A stretch of DNA of 64,000 nt from Acanthaster planci (GCF_001949145.1 NW_019091388.1:1236342-1300341), one strand, 5' to 3'. Shown: positions 1 through 15,400, numbered from the stretch's first letter. The notes: generated by a model not told the origin, from the sequence alone. Translations and numbers: made by a program.

Positions 1-3000
1 AAGCCATTTAAGTCAAGCGCACGGGTACAACGCACTAATAACGACAGTCGTTACAATCAGTCCCAGTGTAAGTGAGAAAAATGAGATCCGTAAATGAAGA
101 GAAACACAGTCTGTTTGTCGAGTATTGAATAACATAGAAGAGCAAGTGACAACTTTTGTGATGCAAGCAGGCATAACAGTAATCCATCAACATGCATTTG
201 CTATTCTTCATTAAGGCCTATCTCAAGAGAGATATTGGCAAGTTCAGTTTTCAGTTTAATTCGGTTTGAAAAAAAATTCCACTGATTTTTTGAAGATGAC
301 GAGGGCGTGGGGGGAGCGCTTTCTCCGGAAATATGACAAATAAAAAAGGGGGAAAAGAAAAGAAAAAAAATCGAAATAAATGGAAAAGAAGAGGGACGGG
401 GATGGAAGCTTGAACACACCTCGGAATATGCCCCCTCCAACCGTTAATGGTTTACAGCTGCTGAAGATTGCTTTGCCTTACCCCGGGAAAAAGTCCTGGC
501 GATGTCCGTGATTGTACAAGGGGTCTGGTTTGCTTGTCGTGACATGGGGTTGGTGGGGTTCTTTCAGTAATTCCTCTATGACCTTTAGCTGTATGACCAA
601 ATGTTTGGCCCATCCTGTCTTTGGGGAGGGAGGAGGGGATGTTGGGGGCGTTCACTTCACCCACAGCTTAATATGGATACAACCATCATTCAAACTATGA
701 GACATAAGTGGATAACAGCAGACGACAATACCGTGTTACATTTCCGTTTTGTTGTCTCATTGCTTCGCACCTTCAGGTAACTTGAATCTCCGAAAGTTCA
801 ATGGTCGATATAGCAATAGTGGCAGCCCCCAGTCAGCCGCTGAGTAGGTCCTAATGGAAATAAATTTCTAGGAAAACAAGCTATGAGTAATGAACGAAAT
901 GATAACATTCCTATCAATTTACTCTCTAAATGCTTCGGAATGGAGGCAAACACATGAAAGATTTCATTTTTTTCTCAGGGAAAATCCCCCTCCCCGACAG
1001 GGCGTGGCTAAGCTATGCCTTAAGCTTACTCCCACCTTTCCATCAACACTCCAGAAAGGCAGATCCACTCCTGGCTGAATGATCTCAGCTGCAACAGAAT
1101 AGAAAAGGAGGTTAAAATGAAACCTTCAAAGTGGAGCAAAACATACACAAACACGAGTTACAGCTAATTACATTCAATACCCTGGTTTATTTGGAATTAA
1201 AATATACCATTGGAATTTTAGAATTGGTTATACAGATAAAATAAGACAAAAATATATAACACGCGCAAAATGCAAAGCAAAATAAAGATATTCTCTGTCC
1301 CGTTTGTCTATGTCGAAGTCATATCTCTGCAACGAAGTCCAATTGTAGCTCAATAAAAAACTTGAAATGCGATAGTCAATAACACCATTAATCTTTTTGT
1401 AATACACGTCGTGAAATAAAATAGTCACTTATATTGTCACTTTGCCTAATGATTCGATTCGTTCGTCAAATTCTACCTACGCGTCATGTGCATTTGCACC
1501 TCCTCGGGCTGTGTTGACGAACAGAAAGGAAACTGTTACTTTTCCTCGCTTTCTCCCGCGCGCAGAGATGGTCCGTCTTCAGGCTGTTGGGAGTACTTCA
1601 CACCCTATCGATCGCCGTGAAGAATGAACCAGGCCCGGCGCGTGGCCGGGCCTAAGCCGGACCAACAATGGCCGGCTACAATCCGGGTCCCGGGGCATAC
1701 CTTGCTCTCACTTTATTGTGGTGTTCTACAGTCCCGACCAATCAACCCGGAACCGTGGGGGACTTCGGGAGCTCCACCGTCACCTCGACAGCTACGGGAC
1801 GTTGAAACTGTATTGTTCGGGGGCCAAGCACAAAAGCATGGCCCGGCCAGAAGTCACACACTCGGGGGCATCATTAACTGTGATTACTCCAAAAAAGTCC
1901 GACTTAAAATGTTCATTTCCTTAATGCCTTTTATGCAGGGGCCAGCACAGGAAAATAATTGATTATTTCAGGCAAGATTAACGTTTTCTTGTATTTTTTT
2001 CATGGGGGGTGGGGGGTGGTTGATTTTTGTGTCGAGCCCCCGAGGATGCTTGGCTGTGGGGAGTCCATCTGTCCCCGTTCATGCATGCTGTACCCGGTCA
2101 AACTTCCACTCCGTTCTGCTCAACCCAACGTGCCTTGCAATCCACACCCCACAGAAAAATAATAATATAAAAATACATACGCTTTATTAAACGACTTTCC
2201 GATTAGCTAAACATGTATTTTATTTCCGCGCCACTATCCCCAAATGTTATCAGCTCCAATTTAAGAGCGGGACTCGCAAACTGTAACCGATATTATAATG
2301 GAATTAAGGTAAATTGCCCCCGCCATTTCAACCGTTGTCTCGCACAGGTTCGTCCTACGGATTAAACCATATCGCCTTACATACTGTGCACGCGCGCGCA
2401 ATATTAAATGAACATCATTCGAAAGTGATCGTGTAATATGAATTGTCAGCAAATTTCGCAGACAGTTAATAGAGAGGGAAAAAAACACGACGTCGACAAA
2501 GCTCCAGGGTCGTCGTTCCATTAAGGAAGTCCTGGAAATCCGGAACGATTTTTGGGTGGGAAGTAGTACATTTTGTAAAAAAAAAGCAATATGAGTTTTG
2601 TCAGATACACTCCGATGTGGAGATCGAGAGCGGACCAAAATGAGAAACACGATCGGGAAAATATTCCCACAAAGCGTCAGGCACGAAGTCAGAAAAATTG
2701 ACGTTGGACGATTAAATGACACTGTCCCTCAAACGTAGACAAACCTTTCTGCATGTTTCTCGGAAGGTACGAAGCGCAACGGTACAATTGTTCTCCCTCG
2801 GAGGACTTATCTGTCAATTCATCAGAAATACCTGGGTGTGTGCAAGGTACACGAGGCTAGAGATCAGAAGAGACATCAACTTGGTGGAAAGATCGCATGG
2901 GAAATACTTCTTTTGGAGAGACTCTCTGAAAAAGAGTTGAGAAAATGCGCGAGCACACAGATTGTGTTGTTCAAGCAAGGAACCTTAAAAGCAAATGCTA

Positions 3001-5562
3001 CAAGAAACTTATATGATAACAAACGTCAAATAAAAAGAAACAATTATATACAGTTGAAGCATGACCAGCTGAACCCCTCTTTTTTGTGGTACTGCTTTCT
3101 AGAGCGAAATGAAAAAGATCTGTAAAAACAGAAAAAAAATCTGAGAAAACTGAATATGTATACCGCATCTATCTATAGTTTAGCCTAAGCTGACACATTC
3201 AGCAGCGCCACACAACCCTCTGGTTTTATGACCTCCATTATTATCCTTTACATAATTTATGGTACAATTCCTTTTATTCACAGGCTTGTCGATTTCTTAT
3301 TTTTGTTCCCTTCCAGAAAACCAAGCCACTCTGAGCCATTTCTCTCGGCGGCTCTTATCTTCGCACAGCGTGGGACTCGACTAGACCTGAATAACCACGG
3401 TGAATACCCACGGTGTACCAGCGTTTAACTTTGTCTGAACAACAATGCACCAGTTCGGGTTTTTTCAGTTCAATGCATTGATCAATTATTTGTTTGATGC
3501 TAATTTAAGAGACGCTGTATTGTAAACTTATAGATTAATCGATACATAAGTTCATTTACTGCGTTGTATATATAGAAATAGGACCCAGTTTCTCATATAT
3601 ATAGTTTTGAACATTTCTTAATGTGGACATGCATACAACAACAAAGTCAAAGTGTAACGTAGAAGTTGCTCAATGTCGGGGGCGGGGGGGGGTAAAAAGT
3701 AAATAAATCAAATGTAAATGAACAATTGTTTAAACTGACGCTTAACAGAAGACAGAGGACAGTGTCCTCAATCACTTTTGAAAATAACTGCAATATCTTG
3801 TAACTACTCCAAATTTCGTAGGTTTTCACATAGGCCTATCTCCCCTAAACACGTTCGATGCGCCATCTTTGATGCAATGCAGTATGCATTGTTCCGGTAT
3901 TAATTAATACATTACCAACCGATTACCTTTTCTAGTCTGTATGCGTTTCTCACTGGCTTTTGTTCGGTGTGTTTGAGAAAACGTCACAAGTTACACTTTC
4001 GCAAGAGTAACCAAGTTCTGTGTTTAATACGAAAGGTTGTCGACAATTATTCACCCTTTAAATTCACAGCTAAAAATTTGTCGAACTTGGTGTGTTAAGA
4101 CCCTTGATGCACGAAAATCATATACTTTAAACAAAAATAAATAAATTGATTAAAAAAGCATGATGTCGGTACTTTTGTCTCAAAATGCACAATGAAGAGT
4201 TTTCTCACCCCAAAAATACATTAGAAGTTGTTGTCAATGTTTATAAAGGCGTGCTACACAAATATTGTATGTGATAAAATTGAAACCCGAGTCTGATCGA
4301 ATAGGCCATGTTCCACTCACTACACCGTCAGTTACATTGTATATTAATAATGTGCAAAGTCCATCAAATAACTGTTCTTGTGTACATTCAGTTTCCTGAT
4401 TAATTGAATTCTCTAATTACATGAAATATTCACAAATGCTCCAATGGAGCGAGTTGAAAATGTTCACCAGCCGGGTATTCTGATAAGGCCCATTTTGGCA
4501 CCTTCTCGTGAAACCTGTTTGGGTGGAGTGGGGATGAATGGAATGTTTTGAAGCTATGTAATAGATTATATAACAGATACATAGGAAAGCGAGAAAATCA
4601 CATTTTAACAATCGTCGACTACTGCCGTGTGAGACAGTAATGTGTACTTATAGGGCTAAAAACGCACATTACAAGTCAACAAATCTTTCCTACGCTGTAT
4701 CAGTAAGCCACAAATATTTCTGACAAAAGTCCTTTGGGTTTGAAATGCTATGTCGTGGGCGCATTAAACATGCATGCTTGGCCTCCACTTCTTGGGCACT
4801 TTGCTCTTAAGGTGCTATTTTAAGGACACAATTCCTTGTAGAGAACATAAAGCTACAAGGATTGGATTTTTTTTAACGTTTTGTCATTCTGTCGTGTTGT
4901 GCAACATTTGAAATACCAAATGCTGAAAATTCAACACTTTGAAAGTGTGTTCACTGACCGAACTAAATGGGAGTGTTGGATTCAACACTTCGGTTTTAGC
5001 GTGAGAGTGCAACGTTTGGTTTTTGACTTTTCAATATTAAATACTTATATTCTTATTATTCTCTTGCTGTATTATGGTACAATTTTTGTCTTTCGATGAA
5101 TATCGATCTATATACGCCAAACTTAATCACTACTAATTTGCTTTTTATTTATGTTATTTATTTGTAAAAAAAAGCTAAAAATGTTGTTAAGAAACTAAAG
5201 TTAATTAGACTTTCTTGTTGATCGTCTTCAAATACACATTGATGCACCATCTGAAAATTGTAAATTTGTATTCATGGTAAGCAAAATAAACGCTTCATGT
5301 ACAAATCTGCGTGCGAGACATGTAGAAATACCTTATCCGTTGTCTAAACGCTCACAAATGATCACACAAGCGTAATTTTCAGCTCTTGATCTAGGCCCTG
5401 TATGAAATCATTAATATGCAACTATTTTTCTTGCTCGGGAACAGGAAAGACCATAATCCCAACTTTAACCTTACTACGTTAAACTCGTGGCGTGTCGGGG
5501 GAGGGGAGTCCCTCGGAGAGATGTCACCAATGTCCTTTTTTTTTCTTTTTGAGGAATATGGG

Positions 5563-5720
5563 TGATTCACAATAGTGCGCCTTCAAGAGTTTGCAATGCG
5601 TTGGCCAGTCACAAAGCGCGAAATTTGTCGACCCCTTTCAAACGCGCATTGGGTCGACAGATTTCGCAAGTCGTGATTGGCTAACGTGTTGCAAAGTCAT
5701 GGAGGCGCGCCATTGAATCG
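5563..5720. mobile_element. Palindromic MITE, copy 1
   Basis: The ends are inverted repeats: GATTCACAATAGTGCGCC at the left and, read on the other strand, CGATTCAATGGCGCGCC at the right. The middle is also palindromic around GTCGACCC...GGGTCGAC. A second copy with the same plan lies at 26722-26896. No coding capacity. This is a short non-autonomous foldback/MITE element, probably moved by a DNA transposase encoded elsewhere. Confidence 0.7.
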
Positions 5721-8269
5721 CTCGTGCAAACGTATTTCATGTATATCAAAAACCGTACCATCACCTTTCTTGACAGTGGGGTCATCTGAGATTCTTTTAC
5801 AGGTTAAAAATTGAGTCATTTTCAGAAAAAACTTCCATAATTCCCCCACCCATCAAGACTTCCATTCCCCACCCAAGACTTCCCTAACTCAAGACCTACC
5901 TATACCCCCTACCTAGTACCTACCAAACCCCCCACCCACCTACCCACCCAAACATCGATGAAACCGGAAAGTCTGGGGGGGGGGGGCTAAATTCATGAAA
6001 CTCGGGCTCTCAAACCGAAGACGAAACCAGAGGTACCTGAACGCCGTGCTCTGGAGAATGCGGATACCGTCGCCCAGTTCTGACGCCAGTGTTGGGGTAA
6101 AGACTGGGTTGGGAGAAGGTAAGACATGGAATTTTAACCGTGCCTCCATTTACATCTGAACAGAGAATCATGGGGAGGATAACTGCGTGAGATTTGAAGC
6201 CAAATCTCGTTTCAAACAGGCACTGTCCCGCCTGTTCATCGCAACTCTTGTCCCAGGCACAGTTGCGACGGCTGGCCTGTCTTATAGCAAAGATCGAAGT
6301 ATCAAACTAACTATTCTGAGATAAACTCACAAGGTTCCAATCGACTGAACACCCATCCATAGCGGCCATCGCGAAAGGTATCTTACGTCGGCTATAAGCA
6401 CCAGCGGAGGAGCTCCAATGCACCAGGTCCTTCTACATAAAAGGTCTATTCAAGTCTTCTTTAATGTAACTTCTCAAGACTTACACATGCTACATTGATT
6501 TCTACGTTGCGCTTTTATAATGTCGCATAGCGTTTCCTCTCTGTATATAAGAATAGAACAATTCTCTTTATGTACATTCTGAGAAAAGACAGAACTATGG
6601 TTACATCTACAAGCTTACATCATCTTTTTTAAACTTCTGTTCCTTTCAAAACCACAATAGGTGGAGAAACCTCTTGAAACATGCAAATTGAAAATTCTGT
6701 AATTGAAAAAGCAAAGATTAATGTTTTGAGAAAGAAATACATTAATGAAACTTTAAATTGAGTGCCAGCTTGACAAAGGTCATCGCTGAAATGATAAATT
6801 TGTCACTATTAGGTGATTTGCAAATCTTGCAGAAAGACCTCCTTTAACCCGGGTTACCCTGCTTCAGAAATCAACGAATCCTGTAAGATGCATGATGAGG
6901 TATTTTTGGAACTGGTTGTCAACACCACATAAATCTAAGCTATTTCACAACTTCCCTGCAAACGAAGCTGAAAAGATGTTTATTCCAAGTTTCGTTGACG
7001 GGAATAAACAATCTCTGTTCCTGGTCAGAATGCCAGTCCTTACCTCATGACTCCCAAAGCTAACGCCGGTGTGCTGTGGTATTTTGACTCCGTGAAAGGT
7101 GGACGCCTTAACTGTTCTGAGCATGTCCGATGCACAATTAATGAGAAGAAAAAGGAACAGCTTGGGAGTCCTCACCAAGTGGGAAAAAACCTTGGATTTT
7201 CATGAAGTCATAAATCCACATGACACCGGTAGCTGTTTACATTGGAGATGCGGTAAGCCAGGTGAATGTTAACTGTCCTGCTCAGGGACACAGCACGTAG
7301 CACAAACTTGCATTTGAAGTTCTCGCCTTTCAAATACAACAGCCAGCCATAAAATAGTAACATACAAAACAGCTTACATCATCTCACTCATCAGAAATAT
7401 TCACGGTTTCCAAGTTTGCCAATTTTAAAATTGAATATTTTACATTCCCAAGTAAATACCAAGGCAAATCATTTACAGTCCACAGGATTTTTTGAATGTA
7501 AAAAAATACAATCGAGAGAAGACTTGCAGATTATTTATAGACTTAGCTCTTCACTGATAAACTTCTGTTGAAAATATTATTTGGGATTATGTTTCCATTG
7601 TTGTCTGATCTGGGGAAAAATGGGAAGAACAGCAAGGTCGTCTGGAAGAACAGGAAAGATCAGCAATAAAATATAAATGTATACTAAGGCTTAGATTTAC
7701 CCTTTTTGTACTTAACAAGATGTCAAAGATTTACAAAGCATCACATTTCTCAGAGTTTTCCACAACATCAACCTCACAGCTGCATATTTGTTTGTTTGTT
7801 TTTTTTACCAGCTAAATCAACCTGGGGACAAAAGGTTGTGCAGTGATATCTGCCCTCTTGTGATAAAATCTAGCTGTTAACACTGAATCAAAGGCACTTC
7901 TTCAATTTCCAATGAGCCTTTTGCGAGTTAAATTTGAATAAAATACGGTATACTGAGTTCTTTAAGTTCACATAAACATAGCAATTTGAATTCTCCATAC
8001 TTAAGACACTATTGCTACACCTCTTGATTTGGGGCAAGCTTTTGCTTAGTTACGTAAGGGACACCTTGCATCAATACTCAATACACTGTTTTCAATGGAT
8101 AAGAAGGGCACGGAGGAAGCAGTCCATTCCAGACTAAGTGGCTAAGTGGGACTAAGTGGCTTTGTACGAAACAACCAATATCTTATGATCTGAGGAATAC
8201 TGAGTAATATGTACAATACAGTTGTAAAACTAAACGATTTCAAAATAGAGCAATACCTTCTATGATAAA

Positions 8270-8443
8270 AATTTTTTTAAATTTTTTTTCTTAATATCAG
8301 TATTTGTGTTTTACGAATTTAAGGTTTAATTTTTTGTTATTATTTTGTAATATTTTAATGGTTTTTAAATTGTAAAAACATGTTCAATTAAGCCTAACGG
8401 CTGCCATTCCTGATTTAATAAATCATAATGAATGAATGAATGG
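8270..8443 (+). mobile_element. Possible 3' tail of a non-LTR retrotransposon
   Basis: An AT-rich stretch contains CCTAACGGCTGCCATTCC, then a poly(A)-signal-like TTTAATAAATCA, and ends in tandem ATGA/AATG repeats (TGAATGAATGAATGG). Short tandem repeats after AATAAAT-type sequence are typical of 3' ends of CR1/L2-like LINEs in invertebrate genomes. No reverse-transcriptase coding sequence is nearby, so at best this is a strongly 5'-truncated copy. Confidence 0.35.
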
Positions 8444-9486
8444 AAAGAGGTGGTGGCAGCTATGCAAAAGCTTGCCCCAAAATATCAAGAGGTACTGTGA
8501 CACTGTCATTAGTCTGGGGAATTCAAATTATATTTATGTGCAATCAGATAATTCAGGCTACCAGATTTTATTCAAATTTAACTCGCAAAAGGCTTATACG
8601 GCTGCCAGTTGGTTGTTCAATTGCCCTGTTGGTTATCTGTGACATTTTAAAGTTCCATCAAATGTGAAAACATCTGTAGAAATTAACTATTCCTTTCAGA
8701 AGGTACATGATCCCTGAAACTGTCTCACAACCTCCCTTGGAGAAAAACTAACCAAAAAATCCACAATGGAAATCCTGAAGTTGACAGCACGTCCATAATG
8801 CAAACATAAATGATACAGCAGGGGATGTTACAGTTTTTAAGAGAAGTTTCATATGAGCAAACCACCAAAATACAACTAATGGATGGATGATAAGTGGGTT
8901 CTGCCGTTCCACTATTCCAGAGAGGTTTCACAAGGACAACAAAAGAACATGCCTAAGCACATGATGTAAAAAAACATTTAACCACTTTGAAAATTGCTCT
9001 TCAGAATCGATCCTCCAGATTGGAATGCACATGTGCTAAATTTCACAGTGCCTTGAGAAATGACTAACATAAGATTTGAAGACTTGGTGGAAACATGGAG
9101 GAATAAGACACGAGGGGAATACACACACCCACCCATTCTTGTCTTGTCTGTATACACATTTCAAAATACAACTGCAACTATCAGGAGTGCATATTAACTT
9201 GATAAAGGCCAAAACAAAATAAAGCAGACTGTTATACAGTGGTACACTGCAGTCAAACAAGGTTGTGGGGAGGGGTGGTACTTTTTACCATGGGGGGGAT
9301 TGACTAAAAGCCATTCAGGTTGGTGTTAGGATTTGAAGCTTCAGGGTCCATCTTCAATAAGGCTGATTTCCAGTCTTGGAACACGCCCATCTTTCAGCAC
9401 CCCCTGGCTCCGCCCCCAAAGGGTTAGACTATGCACTGCAGTATTGTGCGTGAAACCTGTGTTGCTGCAGGATGGTGTGGTGGCTT

Positions 9487-12400
9487 CTAATCACTGTCTT
9501 CATCATCCAAGTAATCCTCGTCGTCAATTCCTACAACGTCAAAGTGATACCCGAAGAGAACATGATATTAGCATGTGCTAAGCAGAGAAATGCAAACCTC
9601 ACCCAAAGGTGTTTAATTGTTTAATATCACATTAAAATAAAATATTGCCCCCTTTAATGGGGTATGTGACCCCCACTGACACCGCACTGACACATCCCAC
9701 CCTGATCTGCCAATTCCAAGTATGGAGTAGTTTGCAAAGTATGTACACATGAAGCAGAGGTGGGGATGCTGACATGGCATACTCTGTGAGGGTAGGGGAG
9801 GAAGGAGGTCACAGCTGACACCTACAAATGAAGGATGAAAAGCTGCTCCACGTAAATTTTCGAGAAATCACCATTCATGTTCAATACCTACCAGGAGCAG
9901 TATTTACAGGATAGTCTGAAAAGTTACCAAGAAATATCGTACGTGCATGCGCACAAGGAAAGGTTGCGTTCAGAAAGTCAGAATTTTGTATGTACTTTCC
10001 AAAGCTACTTATCAAGCCCTCTCATTCAGTCTCATGAGGGTCGGCTCTAAAATTTCACCCCTGTCAATACAGATTGCTCAGTAAATCAACAATTTCTTAA
10101 GCCAAGAGTACTATTCCTCACTTGTTGTATGTGGTGCAAGAAGGGCAGCCGTTGCTGGGTCTTTGGAGGCAAGATCAAGAGGAACCTTTTCTTCTTTGTT
10201 CTTAATGTTCGTCCGTGCTCCTGTGAAAAGAGAACATCTTCCTGAAGTAATCTCACTTCAAAAATCAGAGCACAGTGCCACACAAGTTTGATGGCAATTG
10301 GAAAGTTTAGCCCTAACATCTCTGCTGCAAAGATTCACAGAATTCACATTTACGGAATCAATGAAAATACTCCAAATATTTGCCTTGCATTCAGACAAGG
10401 GTGAAGCCAGGACTAAATATTGGAGGACCAAAATTATTACTTTTGGGGTAACCAACAATTTGGAATTTTTATGAAACCTTTGAATGTTTTTGTTTTGGGA
10501 GGTCGGGCTGCATTATTGAGGTTTTCACAAGCTTTTAGAAGGAACGAAACTAAAATAAACCCAAACTGCCTTTCTCTCTGGTTCAACGCAAAACACAGCA
10601 GGGTTTTCTGCTGATCGGGCATGCCCCCCTCAATCCGCCTCTGCATTAAGACAGTGTGATGTTCCTGAACCAAACTTGTATCCAGCCAAGGGGGCATCAA
10701 CTTTGGGAACTAAACTGTGTTAAAGACACCCCAACCATGGGTGTCCAAAGGGCCCCCTTGGCCCCAGGAAAAAACCTAAGGGGATGAAAATCACCAATTT
10801 GTCCCCTTTTCTCTCTTTAGAGTACATCACTTCGATGCCAAAAAGTACTTTTGCCACCCCAAACCTGGAAAACATCCTGGTGATGCCTACAGCTGGAAAC
10901 CTGCCCCCCCCCTAGCTGACCTACCTTTACCCAGCAGCATTTTGACGACCTCTGCATGACCCTTCCAGGCTGCAGCGTGCAGTGCCGTGTCTCCAATCTT
11001 GTTCTGTGTATTGATCTCCACCCTGGGCTGGCCGAGGAGAATACTGACGCACTCTATGTGGCCTCCGTGGCAAGCCCAGTAAAGGGGAGTGGACCCTGAC
11101 TTATCCAAACCATTCACGGACACCTGGAGTCGTAGGAAATTCAGAATTGCCGTTTACTCTGACACTTTGCTTAGGAATTGCCTTCCCGAACCTGCTTAAA
11201 TTCTTTCCAATGCAGGAACCCCAGGCCACATTATTTGTAATTGAATCTATCTCCAGGCTCAAACCCTTTGTAAAGTAACACATGCTGGACTCATGAAAAC
11301 TCCTCTGAAACCTTGTGATGTGCTTGTGGTGATCTGGAAATGTTAGGCTTGATCAATTTGGTGTAGGGTCTAATCAAAAGTGCCACATCACCAGACAGTT
11401 TCCTCAGGATCAACTGCCACGGAAGTGGGCAAGTATTTGGATAGCAGCCGTACGGCGTATGTTGTTTATTAGACAATGAGATTTAATCTTAACTAAAAGT
11501 ACCATAAATTCTTTATTAAATGGCATAATGATTGCCACTTATGTACAGTTATTGTTTACCAAGCCAAACCACAACTGGGTAGTGGCTCCACATTTTCCTC
11601 AAACGTTTTGCCATTTACAAAGCATTAAAGGCTTGCCTATTGTCTAAGCACTGGGTCTCGCACCCACAGTCTTTGCCCACATTGCTGATGGATGTGAGTG
11701 GATCAGTGAGAGTGACCTATTCAAGACGGGCCTGCATGCCTGAAGACCGTTACAGTTTCAAGTTCAATCTACAGAACTCATATAAAAATCATACAGGGTT
11801 TTATGAAAACTCACCCAAAAGTTCTTGCTCTGCAGTCAGTATGACATTTAAAACTCTTTGGAGTGTGCCATCTTTAAAAATGTTTTCAAGCTACAATGTT
11901 TGCAGAAAATAATGGAAAATAAATTTGGTTCCCCCCCAATGATCCCATAGACTAGTGTACATTTATCTCCTGCTTTTTATGGTTGAAATTCTAAAATCTT
12001 GAACACTGGCTCCAACACTGCCACAGAGATGCTGGCCTCTCCAGCTCAACATCACCGGTCTAACAGGTGCATGGATTTACAGTTAAGGAATTCTACTGAC
12101 TTCGTTCTGAGTCTGGTTAAATTGACTTGCCCAGTCACTGCCTAGAGTCTGTTTATTTGTAAATGGCTATAACTGAGCCACGTCCATGCAAATACGCAGA
12201 GTAGAGTGTGGGGGAAAAGGCACCCGCCATGAGACCAGAAAAAGTTTTTGCAAACCTACTGTATGCAGTTTCTGTAAATTGGGCAATAAACATTCAAACA
12301 AATATGAGTGTGTATCACAAGTCCGAAGCCTCATAGGTCCGACGCCTCAAAAGTTCGAATTTTCGGACTTATGAGGTGTCGGAATAATGAGGCGTTGGAT

Positions 12401-15400
12401 TTATGGGCAATTTTTCTTATTAGCCTCATAGTTCCGACGCCTCAAAGGTCCGATGCCTCATAAATCCGACGTCGGATCAATGAGATGTCAGACTTAACAT
12501 GAGGCATCAGTGTGATTGACTATGAAACATGAAGGAGTGCAGGCCATACACCATACTTGACACGGGGTACCAGTCTTGTTCCTAGTGCTGTTTTCATACG
12601 CTCGTAATGAGCATCAAATCAAACGTTGGCTTTTTGAGGCGTCAGTCCTTTTGTTTTGAGGTGTGTGATTGCACTCCCAAGCCATCACACGCCTAACAGT
12701 TTTCCGAGAAGTGCAAATAGTTGCACGCCTGAAACCATCCGTACTGCACTCCTCGGCATGAGTTTACTTTATAATTATACTTTGCAATTGCTGAGAGAAA
12801 TGAAACGAAAAGAATCAAACATGAGGCCAACCTAACACTTGGTGATGACGGAATCATTTTTTATTCTCCCGGCGAAACAGTTTTGCGTGACAGCTTTGTC
12901 AGTGTACAATCGTTCAGCACACACACGTCGCACAGCACAGCAATGCTTGCTGCATACACCAGACTGTTCATGGCTTTATGAGCTTGTACACGTCACACGG
13001 ACTTATGAGGCGTTGGACCTATGAGGCGTCAGACTCGAGGACTTTTTAAAATGCTTTTTTCGGACTTATGAGGCGTTGGAATTATGATGTGTCAGACTTA
13101 CGAGCTGACCCCACAAATGTAAGTGTCCATAAAAAACATTAACTGCATTGTAAGTATGTCATGAGGTTGGAATTTTATGCACAAAATGCCCCTTTAGGTA
13201 CCAAGTGGATGAAGTGGTCAGTGAATCAAGCCCCAGAGGGTCATCAAGGCAAGTTGGCCCATTGATAACACGATGCTCTGAGTCCCTTGGAATGTGGGGC
13301 TGAGGTTAATGCATCCAGAGGTCGACTTTTTTTTAAAAAGAAATGTTATCTTTTTACAATAAGGGGGTGAAACTTTTATTCTAATCGGTAATATATTCAG
13401 ATGGTCAACTTTTTTAAAAGTTTAAAAATCAACTCAAACATTTTGTTGAAAAACTGAGTTGGAACTACATGTATGGGAGCAAAGAGCTTGCATCGGATGA
13501 GACTAGTATTGATGTTTTTATTCTGTGACGGTATTTTCATATGAAGAAAACACTTGTCTCTGCAAAGCATCTTCTTACTGTGAAATGTCTGTTTTCAATC
13601 AGGATTGTCCTCGCCAGCTCCCTGTTTGACTGTGAGCTCTGCACGAGGTGGAATTTGGGACACAAAGAAACCTTTGATCTCATGTCCTTGCTCAACTTCT
13701 GTTTGTCATCACTTCCACTTTTTGTGAGTCGCTGTTGTCCAGGCTGCTTGGGCTAGGACGATCAGGTTCTAGTTTGGTTCACTGAGACCCACAATCAGTG
13801 CTACTAAAAACATCTCATGACAAGCCGTAGGGGCGAGAGTGTTGCAAACTACATGTACATGTAGGATGCTCTCGAATAAAGAGTAGGGAAAATATATAAC
13901 AGTGTGACATGTGAAGACTAGAACACTGTACTACAAGCAAGGGCAATTAATGGGGCAGTCAAAAACCTGGAGATTATGATGCAGATGCACATGTACAGTC
14001 AAGCGCTACATCTGCAGTTGGGGAATACTTACAAGATTGGCGAGAGACTCTTTCAGGAAGTCCACATTTCCCCGTTTTGATGCTTCATGGAGAGGGTTGT
14101 CTATCTGTGCTGCACTCTGCTCAACTGGGGGGGGGGAGAAGAGGAAATTCAGTGTTTCATCAGAGGGTGATTGTATCTGTTCAAAGAGATTTATAAACGT
14201 AATAAAAAAATCACACTTACAAATCAGGCAGATAGAGCAAGAATACAGTAATTTCGATGTTATGACCTGTTACTCCAAATTAGCAAAATGTCATTAACTT
14301 TTTCGTGTTGTTACCTGTTATAAATCACTTTAGGAATTTGAAGAGGATCGTGTACAAGTAATCATATAACTAGGATGAAATTTCTGGAGAAGCACACAGG
14401 GACACACACTTTTTTTCTCAAGTGGGCACAGAAAGCAAATAAAGTGTGACATGTATGTTGTGTTCATTTAGAGGGGATGTGGGACAGGGGGTACAGACAT
14501 CTGGGGGGGGGACATGTCCCTTGTGCAGTATGCAGCCCACTGGGTATACCACTGTATGCAAGATATCTGCCAATATTGCCATATTTTAGTATTGATTAAA
14601 TTGACTACCTAATATCGATACTTAATAAACCGATTCTCCCATTTTTTATTAGTACCATAGCCAACAAAAGGGACAGACAAAACTACAATACAAACACATC
14701 AAAGGGCAGGTTTATGTTCAGTCTGTATGTGGTGATCTGATCTTTAGCAGTGAAAGGCTGGTGGCATTCACTGTGATTATTTTATCAATTTACAGGAAAC
14801 AGAAACAGCTGTCATCCCCCTCCAATATTAAATAATCAGAATTTCCTTTTTCTTCTAAAGCTGTATTATTTATTGTTGGGACGGTAAGCCAACGAACTAA
14901 GAATTATGAAAATGATGGATTTTCACACAGGTAGGTATTATTTCCTCTTTCAAAAATGGTTGTTTGATCTCGGTCTCTTTTAAGATCTGCTTAAAACAGA
15001 AAGAAGAACTGTTCTCTGTGACAGATTGAAAAGAATTTGGAGTTGAAATTCTGAATATACAAAGTTTTTACAGTTGGCCCAAATATGATTAAAAGATAGA
15101 AACAAGGAAACAAATTTTTTGAAGTGCATTTCTAAACACCATTGTGACACTTCCTTGTTTTCCCATTATTAGAAATCGACTGCTACCAACGGCACTGGTG
15201 TGTGTGATGTGACAGAAGGAACATGGCTTTACCATGGGAGAAAACAAAAACGGATAAAAAAACAGGACGTAAAATTGGACAGGCTGTCATACATCCACTG
15301 ACAACCGCATACTACTCACTATAATTGCTTGGAATCAAACCCGTCTTCTTGCCACATCGAGCCCTGTACCAGTCTTTGTTGGACTGCAAAATGCACAAAA

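Larger units (their letters stand above)
1..9486. other. Gene-poor AT-rich stretch
   Basis: I found no exon chain on either strand here. Open frames are short (about 150 codons or fewer), lack recognisable domains and are not joined by phase-compatible splice sites. The part just below 9487 is probably the OSTF1 3' UTR (minus strand); a possible minus-strand poly(A) signal AATAAA reads from TTTATT at 8567-8572, but this is weak. Other content: a 9-bp GC-rich hairpin at 1631-1653 (AGGCCCGGC, GCCGGGCCT), a C/T-rich run at 5840-5990, a palindromic MITE at 5563-5720 and a possible LINE tail near 8270-8443. Confidence 0.5.

Noticed and set aside
2261-2722. 153-codon minus-strand frame
   Set aside because: No domain or splice context; a frame of this length is expected by chance in 64 kb on six frames.
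4881-5040. Repeated TTCAACACTT-like words
   Set aside because: Only a few short matches with no ends or second copy; not enough to call an element.
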